Shown: one piece after another, positions 45,128 to 63,550 of the stretch
How positions within the stretch are numbered: position 1 is the stretch's first letter
Layout: the number at the start of each line of letters is the position of its first letter
Source: Sarcophilus harrisii
Taxonomy: Eukaryota > Chordata > Mammalia > Dasyuromorphia > Dasyuridae
Length of the DNA: 64,000 bases
Assembly (NCBI RefSeq): GCF_902635505.1
Contig: NC_045427.1
Coordinates: 593,669,665 to 593,733,664, forward strand
Direction: 5' to 3'
Made by a program: the position numbers and the translations under genes
The notes under the pieces: model-generated
Told to the model about the DNA's origin: nothing
The model's database searches: none
The model's input: the letters and a program-made list of their open reading frames with translations, nothing else

Positions 45128-45716
45128 TTTTTTTAGAGGTTTTTTTTTTAGTTTATTTTTTAATACACATTGTTTTATGAATTATGTTGGGAGAGAAAAA
45201 GCAGAATAAACTGGAAAAATCATGGGAGCAATAAAAAAAAACAAAACAAAACAAACAAAAAGAAGTGAATATAACATGTGTTGATTTACATTCAGTTTCC
45301 TTAGTTCTTTCTCTTAGTTCTTAGTATAATCTCTTGATTGTAGATGGCATTAATTGTCCAAAGTCTATTGGGATTACTTTAGATCACTGAACTACTGAGA
45401 AGAACCAAGTATCTCATAGTTGATCATCGCACATTTTTGCTGTTATTGTGTACAGTGTGTTCCTGGTTCTGCTTGTTTTGCTCGGCATCAGTTCTTGTAA
45501 ATCTTTCCTGGCCTTTCTATAATCAGCTTATTCATTATTTTTAATAGAACAATAATATTCCATTACCTTCATGTATCTCAACTTGTTCAGTCATTCCCCA
45601 ATTGATGGACATCCACTCCTTTTCCAACTTTTTGCTCCCACAAAGAGTTTCTTCAAATATTTTTGCACATGTGGGTCCTTTTTCCTCCCTTATGATTTCC
45701 TTGGGATATAGATCTT
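45128..45716 (-). mobile_element. L1 3' end, antisense, nested in the unclassified repeat
   Basis: T-rich tail complement, 'ctattgggattactttagat', 'ttcctggttctgcttgtttt', 'aattgatggacatccactcc' and 'ttttgcacatgtgggtcctt' are antisense L1. Confidence 0.8.
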
Positions 45717-46014
45717 GGTCTTCAATCTTGAGGGTTTTATAATTTAGAATATAAAAATATACAAAAAGCTAAGCAATAAAAGGATAGAACAATTAGTGTC
45801 AGATTAATTTTTTAGATGAAATGCTAGAAGCATTCAGAGAGGGAAGACACTACAGCCTGAGAAGGTCAGAAGAGCCAGGTTTCCTAGAAGGAAGAATTGA
45901 GTTAGATGTTTAAGAATAAGAGTAGGATTGGGGTGGATATTTCTCAGCTTGTCACAAGGTGGCATTCCAGAATTGGAATTTCCTGTGACTGGAAGAAAAA
46001 AAATTGAAGAAATA

Positions 46015-46245
46015 ATTATGATAGCTAACATTTCTATAGAGCTTACTTTGTGTCAGGCAGTTGGTCCTTAGAACAACCCTGAGAAGGAGTTACTATTATT
46101 ATTATTATTCCCATTTTACAGATGAGGGAACTGAGGCAAATGGGGTGAGTGATTTGCCCAGAATCATCTGAAGTCGGATTTGAATTTAGGGCTTCCTGAG
46201 GGCAGGCTTGGCACTCTATCTACTATGCTACCCAGCTGCCCCTGA
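46015..46245 (-). mobile_element. MIR, antisense, near full length
   Basis: 'gatagctaacatttctatag', 'cattttacagatgagggaac' and 'tatgctacccagctgcccct' bracket a near complete antisense copy. A (TTA)n run lies at 46093-46109. Confidence 0.8.
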
Positions 46246-46249
46246 AAGA

Positions 46250-46885
46250 AAGCAAGGACCCAAAGATTGAATTCATGAGGAACAGGACAAGACAGAAATG
46301 AGAATGACACACTGTGAGAGGGGCAGGGACAGTGAAGAACCTGGTCTCACTAGTCTAACTGGGGTGAGGGTGAGTAATGAGAAATAGTGGTCAAGAAAGG
46401 GAGGTCTTCTGGGAATCAGATTTTAGCTTGTCAGGTTGAAAAATTCAGATTTCTTAGCTAAAATACTCTGCTCCCCTAAAAAAAAAACCTCAAATAAATC
46501 TCAACATTCATGGGTTTGAGTCACAAACAGTCTAAGTTTCATTTGCTACCTGGTGATTTACATGGTCATTTGGACTAATTCTAACCAAAAGGAGGATTCT
46601 ATGTCATGATCCTATTTGCACAAAATATTGACTAGGCTCCTTGAGTTGTATGACAGGAAAATGGACTTTACCTGCAGGACTGCTCAGTCAGGGGTTTTTG
46701 ACTGATTAAAAAGCATGAGTCAGCACCGATCGAGCCGATTATTGCCTTTTAAGGACCATTTCCTAGAATTTTACAGCTGGGTCAACAGAAGGTTTTTAAA
46801 CATCCAGACTTCGAAAACAAAAACTCACTCAGTTGAGTATGGCTACTGAGCCCACTCCGGCTCTCTCTTTAACTCCCCAGGACAC
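46250..46885. other. Single-copy-looking sequence
   Basis: No exon was recognised. It contains a perfect NF-E2/MAF-type site (separate entry). Confidence 0.35.
46715..46725 (+). promoter_or_regulatory. NF-E2/MAF/NRF2-type site
   Basis: 'atgagtcagca' fits the NF-E2/ARE consensus (A/G)TGA(G/C)TCAGCA exactly. It lies in non-repeat sequence with a few CpGs (gaccgatcgagccg-like text just after). Function not shown. Confidence 0.4.
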
Positions 46886-46889
46886 TTGC

Positions 46890-47035
46890 AAAATGCTTTC
46901 CATATATTCACTTGACTGATTTTCATACTCATCCTGTGAGATGGGTGAAATTATTGCCCCCATCTTATAGATAAGGAAAATGGAGCGGAAAGAACTTAAA
47001 CAACTTATCCATAGTCACATAGCTAGTAAGTTAGG
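46890..47035 (-). mobile_element. MIR, antisense
   Basis: 'tttccatatattcacttgac', 'ttatagataaggaaaatgga' and 'tccatagtcacatagctagt' are antisense MIR. Confidence 0.7.
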
Positions 47036-48330
47036 TCTTTTTCTGCAGAAAGTCACCTTGAGTGGGGTTCCCCTGGGGCGACCCTCCCAAAGGCTGCCTC
47101 CATCATTCTTTAACCTCTCACTGTGCTCAAACCCCAACCCTCTGGCCTTCAAACATGGGCATTTTTTTTCTTCATAGCATTGACATTAATTAGACAATGC
47201 ATCTTAATAGCACCTGTCTTCCTTGGATAACCAGGTCTAGTATAAATACTAATTACCCTGCCCCACACCCTGCTGAGGCAGGATGGCATCATGGAGAATG
47301 AGGAAACCTGGGTCCAGGAAATTAAGGTCACATGCTTGATCAGTCAACATGGGACCCGGTTGTGTCTCTCGCTACAATCTCCTAGTTTTGTCAGATGATG
47401 GCTATCAGAGTGAAAAGGGGCTAACCTTCCCCCTCTCCCCCAGCTCCCCACTTCCACCCTCATCATATACACACATCCACTAACTTGGGACCCTAAGGAG
47501 ATGCTGTGGTGAAGAGGGCTTGGGCAAATGGAAGGAGAATTTTATCCTTCTTCCCTTATCTGGAAAGGGCCTAAGTAAAATCTATTCTTTTCCAACTTGG
47601 TGACTGGAAGCCCCAGGCACTATGTCAGGGGCACTCGCCAATTATCTCTCTCTAGTCCAATCCCAGAAACCAGATAATGACAGCAGCTTCACTTTAGGAA
47701 ACCACAATTTTCTAAAATAAAGTCTCATCCCATGATCCAGCCATGGGCCATATTCTTTGGGAGTGCTTCTTGAGTCATATGTGTTTTTACATCTTTGTTC
47801 AGTTTCTCAGGTCTCAGAGAACCCTTGATCAGGGGAGTAATGCCTCATGTAGGCAGAAGGAACTCTTTGGCCAAGAATTCAGTGGCTTTGGGGTGCCTCA
47901 CTGCCCCTTGCATCCCAGCAGCAGTCTCATGTCTGTGCCCCACTGCTCATCTAGCCTTGCTCTTTCCATTATGGCTTTCCCAGTCATTTTATGGGTTATC
48001 TGGAGAACGATGCTTGGGAAATGTCTCCAGTCATTGAGATTGACATCAAAGAAGGCAACCGTGGTCTAACATCAAGGGTGTCAAGTATTCAGTGGCAATA
48101 GTGGGGACAGAACGAGAAGAAAATGTAATTGGGAAATATTTATCAAAATATATAAAAATGCAATAGAATATAGGAAATGGCAATATGTGTTTTTCTAAGT
48201 CAATATATGGCTAGATGGGATTCATATGTACAGGTTAGGGGCTTTCATTTCTGTTTGGGCTTGATACCACTGTCTTATATCTTATTCCTTGTGGTCCCAT
48301 TGAGATAGATTTGGGTTGAAGGGAAAGGCA
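47036..48330. other. Single-copy-looking intergenic sequence
   Basis: No repeat was recognised. An open frame at 47743-48069 (108 codons) has no signal, domain or family I recognise, and no splice or promoter support, so it is left uncalled. Confidence 0.35.
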
Positions 48331-48334
48331 GTCT

Positions 48335-48525
48335 TGTAGGGAAGTTGAATGCTACATCTGGAATCAGGAAAACCTGGGTTAGAATTCTGCCTCAGACACT
48401 TACTAGCTGGGAACAATTAGCATAACTTTTCTGGATTTCATTTTTCTCATCAAGAAACTAAAGAACTGGTCTCAGGAATCTCTAAGGCTCCTTCCAGCTT
48501 TAAATCTATGATCCTGTGGGAAATG
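48335..48525 (+). mobile_element. MIR/CORE-SINE
   Basis: 'ggaatcaggaaaacctgggt', 'attctgcctcagacacttac' and 'aaggctccttccagctttaa' are sense CORE-SINE text. Confidence 0.7.
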
Positions 48526-48549
48526 GGGATGATTTCTATGATCTTAGGT

Positions 48550-48935
48550 AGTTCTAGTGAAAAGAGCCCTCTACTTGGTTGGCATCTCAGCTCTGACATG
48601 GCATACTAGCCATGTTGCTCCATCTTTGTGTGTGTGTGTGTGTGAGGTAATTGGGATTAAGTGACTTACTAGAGCCACAGCTGGGAAGTGTTAACTGGCT
48701 GAGGTTGGATTTGAACTCGGGTCCTCCTGATTTTAGCGTTGGTGCTCTATCCACCGTGCCATCTAGCTGTCCTATGTTGTGCCATCTTGACTGGAGACAA
48801 GTCCTATAATCTCTCTGAAACTCAGTTTACTCTATGCAAAAGAGAAACAACAATAATTCCTATTTTAAGGTATACAGTGAACAATACCTCTGAAAATGAT
48901 AAAATACTATAGAAATGTGAGCTATTTTTCTTTTG
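48550..48935 (+). mobile_element. MIR, interrupted by a younger SINE
   Basis: Sense MIR ('agttctagtgaaaagagccc', then 'ctctctgaaactcagtttac') split at 48626 by an antisense SINE. Confidence 0.6.
48627..48773 (-). mobile_element. tRNA-head SINE with target duplication
   Basis: Antisense copy from 'gaggtaattgggattaagtg' to 'tgccatctagctgtcct', with a (TG)n run in its tail. Flanks 'atgttgctccatctt' (48612-48626) and 'atgttgtgccatctt' (48774-48788) agree at 13 of 15 positions. Confidence 0.85.
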
Positions 48936-48974
48936 TGTATTAAGATGTTTTGGCTATTTAACCCTTTGAAGGTA

Positions 48975-49165
48975 GAGAGGTTTAGTGAAAAAAGAATTAA
49001 ATTTGTATTGAGGGGTCTGAGTTCAGATCTTGGCAAAGTTTCTTACTCTGAGATTGTGAACAAGTGACCTCGCCTCTCTGAGTCTTAGTTACCTCATATG
49101 TAAATGAATGGGTTGGTAGATGTTCTCTGCAGACCTGTCCAACTCCAAACCTATGAGCTAATATA
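48975..49165 (+). mobile_element. MIR
   Basis: 'tctgagttcagatcttggca', 'gtgaacaagtgacctcgcct' and 'tagttacctcatatgtaaat' are sense MIR. Confidence 0.65.
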
Positions 49166-49169
49166 ACTT

Positions 49170-49403
49170 TGGTTATAACATGGTTTTCAAAGTATGATCC
49201 AAAGAATTGGGGGGGGGGGAGGGGGAAAGGTGCATCTCTGAAACCCTTTCAGAGATTATACAAATTCAAAATTCGTTTTTATTTTTAATATGATAACTAT
49301 CTATAAATATAACCCACATAAACAAAAATTCTTTGGATAGCTTCTCAATAATTTTTAATAATATAAAAATACTGGGAATGAAAATTTGAGAACCACTGGG
49401 TTA
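49170..49403. mobile_element. hAT (MER5/Charlie-like) mini-transposon
   Basis: The right end 'atttgagaaccactgg' and left 'ggttttcaaagtatgatcca' look like degraded hAT inverted ends. A G-run stretch lies at 49209-49226. Confidence 0.5.
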
Positions 49404-49659
49404 TAGGATATTATGTTTTCTGGCTGACTCAATATTGGAAATATACACACAGAACTTAACATCTAGGTCTGATTTTGTCACAAATTGTCTGAGCAATCCT
49501 GGGCGAGCCATCAGATTTCTCCATGTTTTAAGCAGTGCTTAAGTTGCAGAAAAGGTGTTCATCTACATTAATAGAGAGAAATTCCTGGATAAGGAATTTC
49601 CCTCTATCAATCACAGGTTCAAACATTGTCCCTATTCTACATGTATCAGTGTTTTAAGA

Positions 49660-49800
49660 TCTAAAAAAAAAAAACACTTTACAAATTTCATTTCATGAAC
49701 CACAAGACTGAAGTTCAGAGCGATTAAGTATTTGGACCAGAGTCATATAGCTGGTAAGTTTCTGATGTGGGATTTGAACTCGGGTCTTCCTGACTAGATC
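49660..49800 (-). mobile_element. MIR, antisense
   Basis: 'aacactttacaaatttcatt', 'agtcatatagctggtaagtt' and 'tttgaactcgggtcttcctg' are antisense MIR. Confidence 0.7.
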
Positions 49801-50194
49801 TGGAGGTCTTTAAGCAAAATCTGGGTAACAAAGGGGATTCTTGTTTAGGTATGGGGCCACTGGATTCCCTTCCTATTCAGAGATTCTGGGTAACCTCTTT
49901 GGGTTGGCTTCCTTATCTGTTAAACACATGGAGCATGACACGATGGGGAAAGAAACAGAATTGGAATCCCAAGAACTGAGTGATCCTATGATTTTGGTTT
50001 TGTTCATTATTCCCTGGGAGCTCTTGAGAAATCACCATTTCTTTAGATCTTAATGTCTTCATGTGAGAAATAAGGGAATCTGACCAGATGATTATTAAGG
50101 ACTTAGTAAGAGGGTATCAATAATATTTTGTTTGGACATAAAGCATCCCTTTCTTAAGTCTTTCGGTATACAAATGCTTTAGAATCGATTTATG

Positions 50195-50480
50195 ACATGG
50201 GAGACACTGGCACAGGACCGCCCAGGAGGGTACAGTGTGCCCTCATCAGAGAAGGGGCTCTATGGGCAAAGCAGAACTGAATTAGCTCAGAAGGAACATG
50301 AGGTGCCCAGTTAGAGAGTCCACCCCAAATGTTCACGTGGACTAATTGTGTCCGATCTGTGGCAGAGCACTCTGGGCAAACATTGGTCTGATCAGCCACT
50401 CGGACACACTGGAACTTAACTCTAACATAGTGATGTCATTCTGGCCCTCTTCAAGAACAAAGGACAATGATCAATCAGCC
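50195..50480 (+). mobile_element. LINE 3' end with C2H2 zinc-finger relic
   Basis: From about 50346 a frame reads CPICGRALWANIGLISH then SDTLELN, the CxxC...H pattern found at the C-terminus of some RTE/jockey-type LINE polyproteins. The 3' tail 'agtgatgtcattctggccct' to 'caaaggacaatgatcaatca' matches the tail family at 10343 and 60085. Confidence 0.6.
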
Positions 50481-50639
50481 AGCTTTGGCAGCTCAGGTGA
50501 GCTTACAGAGGACGATAGAGCAATTATTACAGAAGAAGAAGGGAGCTCACCAGACAAGGAGAGCCGAGACCAGCACCAGCGAAGGGAGCCTAGCTACCTT
50601 TTCAGAGATCCCAGGAACAACAGATCCAGGGGTCCTTAG

Positions 50640-50800
50640 AGCTCTTTAACATTCTACGACTGGGAGGAGACCTGTAGAAGTCCCTATGCGTGGGAACAAA
50701 GCCAATGTGCCACTGATTCTGAAAAAACAGGACAAAGGGAGACACTGGTAAATTATAGATCAGTTGGCTTTACCCCAGTCCCTTCAGATTATCAATAGGT
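50640..50800 (+). mobile_element. Possible CR1-like reverse-transcriptase relic
   Basis: One frame near 50735-50800 reads VNYRSVGFTPVPSDYQ, similar to the NYRPVSLTSVP block of CR1-type LINE reverse transcriptases. Very short. Confidence 0.35.
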
Positions 50801-50939
50801 AATGAGTTATACGCAAGATAACCTTTGCATGAAGGCAGCGAATGTAAATTAAGTAAGAAGATGTTCAAAGGTACAAAGTCCCTGTGTCCGAAACTTTTCC
50901 CTTATTCTCCTTCCTTTTGCTGGTGAAGTCCTGAGACAC

Positions 50940-51125
50940 CTTTAGAGCAGTGATTTCCAATTTTTTCTTATTAAAAAAGTTCACAGGTTATCCACATGAT
51001 AGCAATTGCACTGTCAGTACCAATTGTTTGAGAAAATACATGATGAAATAAGTGATTAACATATGGCCTTGGTGAGCATTTGAGTATTATATGCAACAAC
51101 CCAGAGGTTGAGAAATTCAGTTATA
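50940..51125. mobile_element. Possible degraded DNA mini-transposon
   Basis: 'gagcagtgatttccaatttt' at the left and 'ggttgagaaattcagtt' at the right suggest old hAT-type ends. Weak. Confidence 0.3.
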
Positions 51126-51234
51126 AGTAATTACTGAAAACTTAGTATATAACAGATACCATGTTGGATTCTAGGGATAAGACCACCAAAAAAATGAACA
51201 GTTCCTGCCCTGAAGGGGTTTATATTTGAGAGAA

Positions 51235-51740
51235 ATAAAAGGGGTAAAAAAGTAATACAAAGCATTTGGTGGTAGAGTGGGTGATTGAGGGGAGTCAGAA
51301 ATGAAAAGGGTACAAAATTAATAAAAAGCAATTGGTGGTAGAGGGGGTGAGGAGGGGAGTCAGAAATTAAAAGGATACAAAATTAATATAAAGTAACTGG
51401 TGGTAGAGGGTGTGAGGAGGAGAGTCAGAAATGAAAAAAGTACAAAATTAATACAAAGGAATTGGTGAAATAACGGTTTGGTCATATATACTTATTTTGT
51501 ATTTAATTTATATTTTAATATATTTAACATGTATTGGTCATCCTGCCATCTAGGGGAGAGGGTGGGGGGAAGGAGGGGAAAAATTGGAACAAAAGGTTTG
51601 GCAATTGTCAATGCTGTAAAGTTACCCATGCATATAACCTGTAAATAAAAAGCTATTAAAAATAAAAATAAATTTAAATAAAATAACTATAAAAAAAAGG
51701 AATTGGTGGTAGAGGGGGTGATGAGGGGAGTCAGAAAGGC
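51235..51740 (+). repeat. 65-bp minisatellite, 4-5 units, split by an L1
   Basis: Units beginning 'ggtggtagag' start at 51268, 51334, 51399, 51464 and, after the insertion, 51705. Each carries 'gaggggagtcagaaatgaaa' and 'gtacaaaattaata'. Units differ by about 5-15%. The array grew within the end of an older unclassified repeat (51140-51235). Confidence 0.92.
51468..51695 (+). mobile_element. 5'-truncated L1 inside the minisatellite
   Basis: A 228-bp L1 3' end ('ataacggtttggtcatatat', polypurine tract, 'ggtttggcaattgtcaatgc', 'ataacctgtaaataaaaagc' plus A-rich tail) bounded by 'aaaggaattggtg' at 51455-51467 and 51696-51708. Confidence 0.92.
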
Positions 51741-52059
51741 CTCATACAAGTTGGCCTAAGGGAACTCGGGATTCCAAGGAGTGTCATAGGTAAGGAAGAA
51801 TGTTCCAGGAGACAGCCTGAGCAAAGATGAGAGATGGGATGTTGTGTGTGCAAGAATAAATGATTTGTAGGTCAAGTTGGGCAGAATATAGAGTAAAGAA
51901 CAATCTCCTCCAGCTGGGCTGGAGTCAGAATGAGGGGCTTCAAATCCCAACATCCATATTTTGGATGTGATGTGGTCATCCTTATGAACTATCAATATCA
52001 ATTTAGCAGCCATGTAGAGCAGAGATAAGAGAAGGGAGAAGTTAAATTCATTTTGTTGT

Positions 52060-52197
52060 TTGTTTCTTTTGAGGCAACGGGAATAAAGTGGCTTGCCCAG
52101 GATCACACAGCTGAGCGTCTGAGGTCACATTTGAACTCAGGTCCTCCTGGCTGTAGGGCTAGTGCTCTACCCAACGCACTACCTAGCTGCCCTGAAG
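52060..52197 (-). mobile_element. tRNA-head SINE, antisense
   Basis: 'gaataaagtggcttgcccag', 'gcgtctgaggtcacatttga' and 'cactacctagctgccct' make a full antisense copy. Confidence 0.85.
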
Positions 52198-52472
52198 TCA
52201 GCTCTGCCATCCACTCCCACAGAGGACATATCCATGCCAGCTCCAGGCAGCCCAGCACATAGTAGGTGCTTGTGGATTGTGAGTACACAGGTACCATCAG
52301 TGGAAAGATACTTCCCTTGGGAAAGGGCTTTGCTCAAGACCCTAAAGAATCACCCTCCATATATTTCTCCACCCCGTTTGATGCCTCATGGATTAATCAC
52401 CTCCAAATCCTCCTGACTACCTCAACGTGACACCCATTGCCCCATGGACATTTGGAGGAGCCCATAGATGCC

Positions 52473-52480
52473 TATAAAAA
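52473..52480 (+). promoter_or_regulatory. FAM25A: FAM25 TATA box
   Basis: TATAAAAA in the context 'gcctataaaaagccagggct' lies 72 bases upstream of the start codon. A transcription start about 30 bases on (near 52505) would give a 5'UTR of about 40 bases. Confidence 0.75.
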
Positions 52481-52544
52481 GCCAGGGCTGGGAGGAAGCT
52501 GTATAGTATTCATCTCTCTGCTCAAGAACAGACCAGGCAGAATC

Positions 52545-60552
<8,008 letters not shown>

Positions 60553-60586
60553 ACTAGGATCAACGTTGCCATCACAGCTTGGACAA

Positions 60587-60592
60587 AATAAA
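60587..60592 (+). terminator. FAM25A: FAM25 polyadenylation signal AATAAA
   Basis: AATAAA 35 bases after the stop codon, followed by G/T-rich 'ttttgggtactggttttatt'. This gives a very short 3'UTR. Confidence 0.85.
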
Positions 60593-61111
60593 AAGCCATG
60601 TGAATTCCATTTTGGGTACTGGTTTTATTGCTCACCACTGGCAAAGAAATTCAGAGAAAGTCTTTTTCTCCTAATGATTCAAATTCCCCAAACAACTGAG
60701 TAACCACTGGTAGGACAGTGGAAAGTACACTAGATTTGCTTCAAGAGGATCTGCTTAAAATGTATATGCTGCCACTAAATTTGTGATCATGGAGAATTGG
60801 GTGGGAGGGCTCGAGAACCAATTTAGCTATAAATCTATGCTCCCATGAAATTCTATGCATTTGACATTACGTATTGAAAGTAGGGCAACAGTTTGATGGT
60901 GTCCAAACAAATAATTATGTTTTTCTCCTAGAGAGATTTTTTTTCCCACATGACTCCTAAAGTATTTCTAGCTTAGATATTAAACATCTTTAACAAATTT
61001 TCAACTCCAACATACAAACTAAGCAAGCAATCATTATACCCCAATATTTGAAGGGGAACTAAGGTATTGATTATATTTTGGCCCATATTGTCTACAGTCT
61101 TTAAAATCATT

Positions 61112-61190
61112 CTTAATTTGGAACACAAGGTTTTTGCAAGGGTCAGTGTTGAAAAATTACCCATGCATATGTTTTGTAAATAAAAAGGGA
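61112..61190 (+). mobile_element. Very short L1 3' end
   Basis: About 75 bp: 'tttggaacacaaggtttttg' to 'atgttttgtaaataaaaagg' and A run. Extreme 5' truncation. Confidence 0.75.
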
Positions 61191-61324
61191 AAAAATCAGT
61201 GAATATATGCTCTCAAATTTGCTTTCATAGACTATATGACCACATGATCAGGAATAAAAAAATATATTAAGCTAAAAAAAAAACCCATTCTTATTATTTC
61301 AATATAATTTGCTATATAACCTAA

Positions 61325-61590
61325 CTTTAATTCCAAGATGGAATAGTGGTGGGATAGTAGATTTGGAATCAGGAAGACTCTAGCCTCAGACACTTAGCAG
61401 ATATGATGCTAGGCAAGTCACTTACCCTTTCCTTTTCAGTTTCCTCATCTGTAAAATGGGGATAATAAGAATAATAAAAGGTTCTACTTCTCAGGGTTAT
61501 TGTTAAGGATCAAATGTGATCATATTTGTAAAGTGCTTTCCAAAACTTAAAGTGCTATATAAATGTTAGGTATTATTAGAGATTTTAAAC
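61325..61590 (+). mobile_element. MIR, near full length
   Basis: 'gatttggaatcaggaagact', 'cagtttcctcatctgtaaaa', 'ctcagggttattgttaagga' and 'aagtgctatataaatgttag' are typical sense MIR. Confidence 0.85.
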
Positions 61591-61885
61591 TTTTTGGCTA
61601 CCAATAAAGTAAACCAGAAGAATTGGAATATAAGCGATATGGAACTTTTCCCTAGAGTCCTACACTTCTGAAGGGAAACTGTTTGGCTTTAAACCACCTT
61701 GAGCAGGGTTTAACAATCTTAACCTTTATTCTTAGAAGCTGCAGCTGATTAAAAAAAACTATCTAAATTTATTAGATTTAGAAATGGGAATGGGGAGGGA
61801 ATAAACATTTAATTTGATCAGTTGAGTTGATCAGTTAATTGATAATTTATTAGCAACTTTTCATTGCCAAAGACTGTGCAGCCCT

Positions 61886-62140
61886 AGGATAGCCAGGTGG
61901 CGCCATAGTGCACAGTGCTGGACCTGGAGACAGGAAGGCTCATTCATCTTCTTGAGTTCAAATCTGACCTCAAACATCTTACTACCCATGTGATATTGGG
62001 CAGTCACTTAACCTGGATTGTCTCGGTTTCCCCATCTGTAAATAAGTTGGGGAAGGAAATGGCAAACCACTCCAGTATCTTTGCCAAGGATATCCCAAAT
62101 AGGGTCATAAAGAGATGGATGCGACTCCATGACAAGTTAA
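61886..62140 (+). mobile_element. Full-length SINE with RTE tail
   Basis: Head 'gatagccaggtggcgccata', body 'gagttcaaatctgacctcaa', tail 'ggaaggaaatggcaaaccac', 'tccagtatctttgccaagga' and 'atgcgactccatgaca'. This is the best-kept RTE-tailed copy in the window. Confidence 0.88.
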
Positions 62141-62209
62141 CCCAAGCAATTTGTAGGTTAACAAAAAAATCAAGATGCCTCTGGGGAAAGGGATCCAGGC
62201 CATCATTGG

Positions 62210-62330
62210 GGAGGCAATGGGATGGAATGAATGGAAAGAGCATTAGATTTGTAATTAGCCAAATTAGATTTGAATCCTGGCTTCCTGCTTAGAAGCTATG
62301 TGACTCTGGGCAAGTTTGTGTCCCTGTGGT
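62210..62330 (+). mobile_element. MIR/SINE fragment
   Basis: 'agatttgaatcctggcttcc' and 'ctatgtgactctgggcaagt' are sense SINE text with a truncated end. Confidence 0.6.
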
Positions 62331-63285
62331 TGTGAATGAGAAATGACAAAGTATGAGCAAATATTTCAAGGATTTCCCATTTCTTCAGATTTTCCATATA
62401 CTCCTCTATAACTTAATTTCTATGTAAGCCTCTCCAAAAAAAATTCCCAAGTTCTAAGCAATTAATCAGTTCAGGGACTTGCCAAGATTTCAGGATCTCT
62501 TAAAGTTTTAAATTAGCTTGAGCGGGAATACCTGTTTTTGAGATGCTGTGCAAGTTAATGACCATTTCTGTTAAAAAGCCTCAGATAAAACAGAAGATGA
62601 CTTTGTAGAGGAAGGACTTTCCTTATCCAGAACAATATCCTCAGTTTTTTTTTCTATCAATAGCTATTTGCCAAGGGCTCAAAGAAAAGAACTTTGGAGC
62701 CTTTTAAGGGATATGCAACTGTTTTTGCCTTGATCCCTTCTAAAAATGCCTGTTTTTACAGATTTAAAAATCCCTTGCCAAATTAGCCTTTTGTTCAACG
62801 TACAAGGTGAAACAGATAAAATGCAATTGATTTACCAAAACGATTGTTTTTCAAAATAGCTATCTCAAGGAGGTGGTTGATAACGTGTTTTCTAACAGGT
62901 ATAGAGCATTTTTTAAGGAGTCAAGGAACTGTGGATCTCCTCCCTCAGCCTTAACAAAAAAGCAAACAAAAATCCATGCACCCATCTCTCCTATCTTAAA
63001 TGGGAGTGGATAGGTTCCAAAACCCAAATCTTTTCTCATATGTCTAAAGACAAGAAAAAAATTTCCAGCAATACATTTCTGGAATTTTTACATGTCCTCC
63101 CAAAGTCACTTTGAAAGAAAAAGGATTTTATTAAGCCTTGCCTGGGGTAAAAGTGAGAAAATTGCAGCAGAGCTTGAATTTGAAGCAAGGTCTCGGGACT
63201 TAAAAGCCACAGCCACATTGCACTGCCTTTTTGCTGCTCACCCCTTGTATTGTCAGAGGAAATATTCTTCTTAGGCAATGCCATC
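62331..63285. other. Unassigned intergenic sequence
   Basis: No exon was recognised. GLUD1, the expected next gene, was not seen on either strand. Confidence 0.35.
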
Positions 63286-63289
63286 CACA

Positions 63290-63486
63290 GGAATCATGAA
63301 GGTCTGCATTCAAATCCTGCTTCAGATATTCACTAACTGTGTGATTTGGGGCAAGGTTCTGTGCCTCAGTTTCCTCATCTATTAAATGGGAATAATAGCA
63401 CCTACCTCTTAGAGATGTTGTGAGAATTAAATGAAATTTCAAACTTTGCAAACCTTAAAGCCCTTTATAAATGCTAGCTATTCTAA
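63290..63486 (+). mobile_element. MIR
   Basis: 'ctgcattcaaatcctgcttc', 'ctcagtttcctcatctatta' and 'ccctttataaatgctagcta' are sense MIR. Confidence 0.8.
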
Positions 63487-63508
63487 GTGTTCTCTTTTGC
63501 TCCTGTGG

Positions 63509-63510
<2 letters not shown>

Positions 63511-63547
<37 letters not shown>
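63511..63547. repeat. (T)37 homopolymer
   Basis: Thirty-seven T in a row. It could be the tail of a minus-strand retroposon, but the following text was not recognised as one. The length in an assembly is unreliable. Confidence 0.9.

Positions 63548-63550
<3 letters not shown>

Noticed and set aside
47743-48069. Open frame of 108 codons
   Set aside because: No family, domain, promoter or splice support was seen, and this length is expected by chance in 64 kb.
63511-63547. Poly-T run as proof of a minus-strand retroposon
   Set aside because: No L1 or SINE body was recognised after it and no target duplication was found, so it is listed only as a homopolymer.
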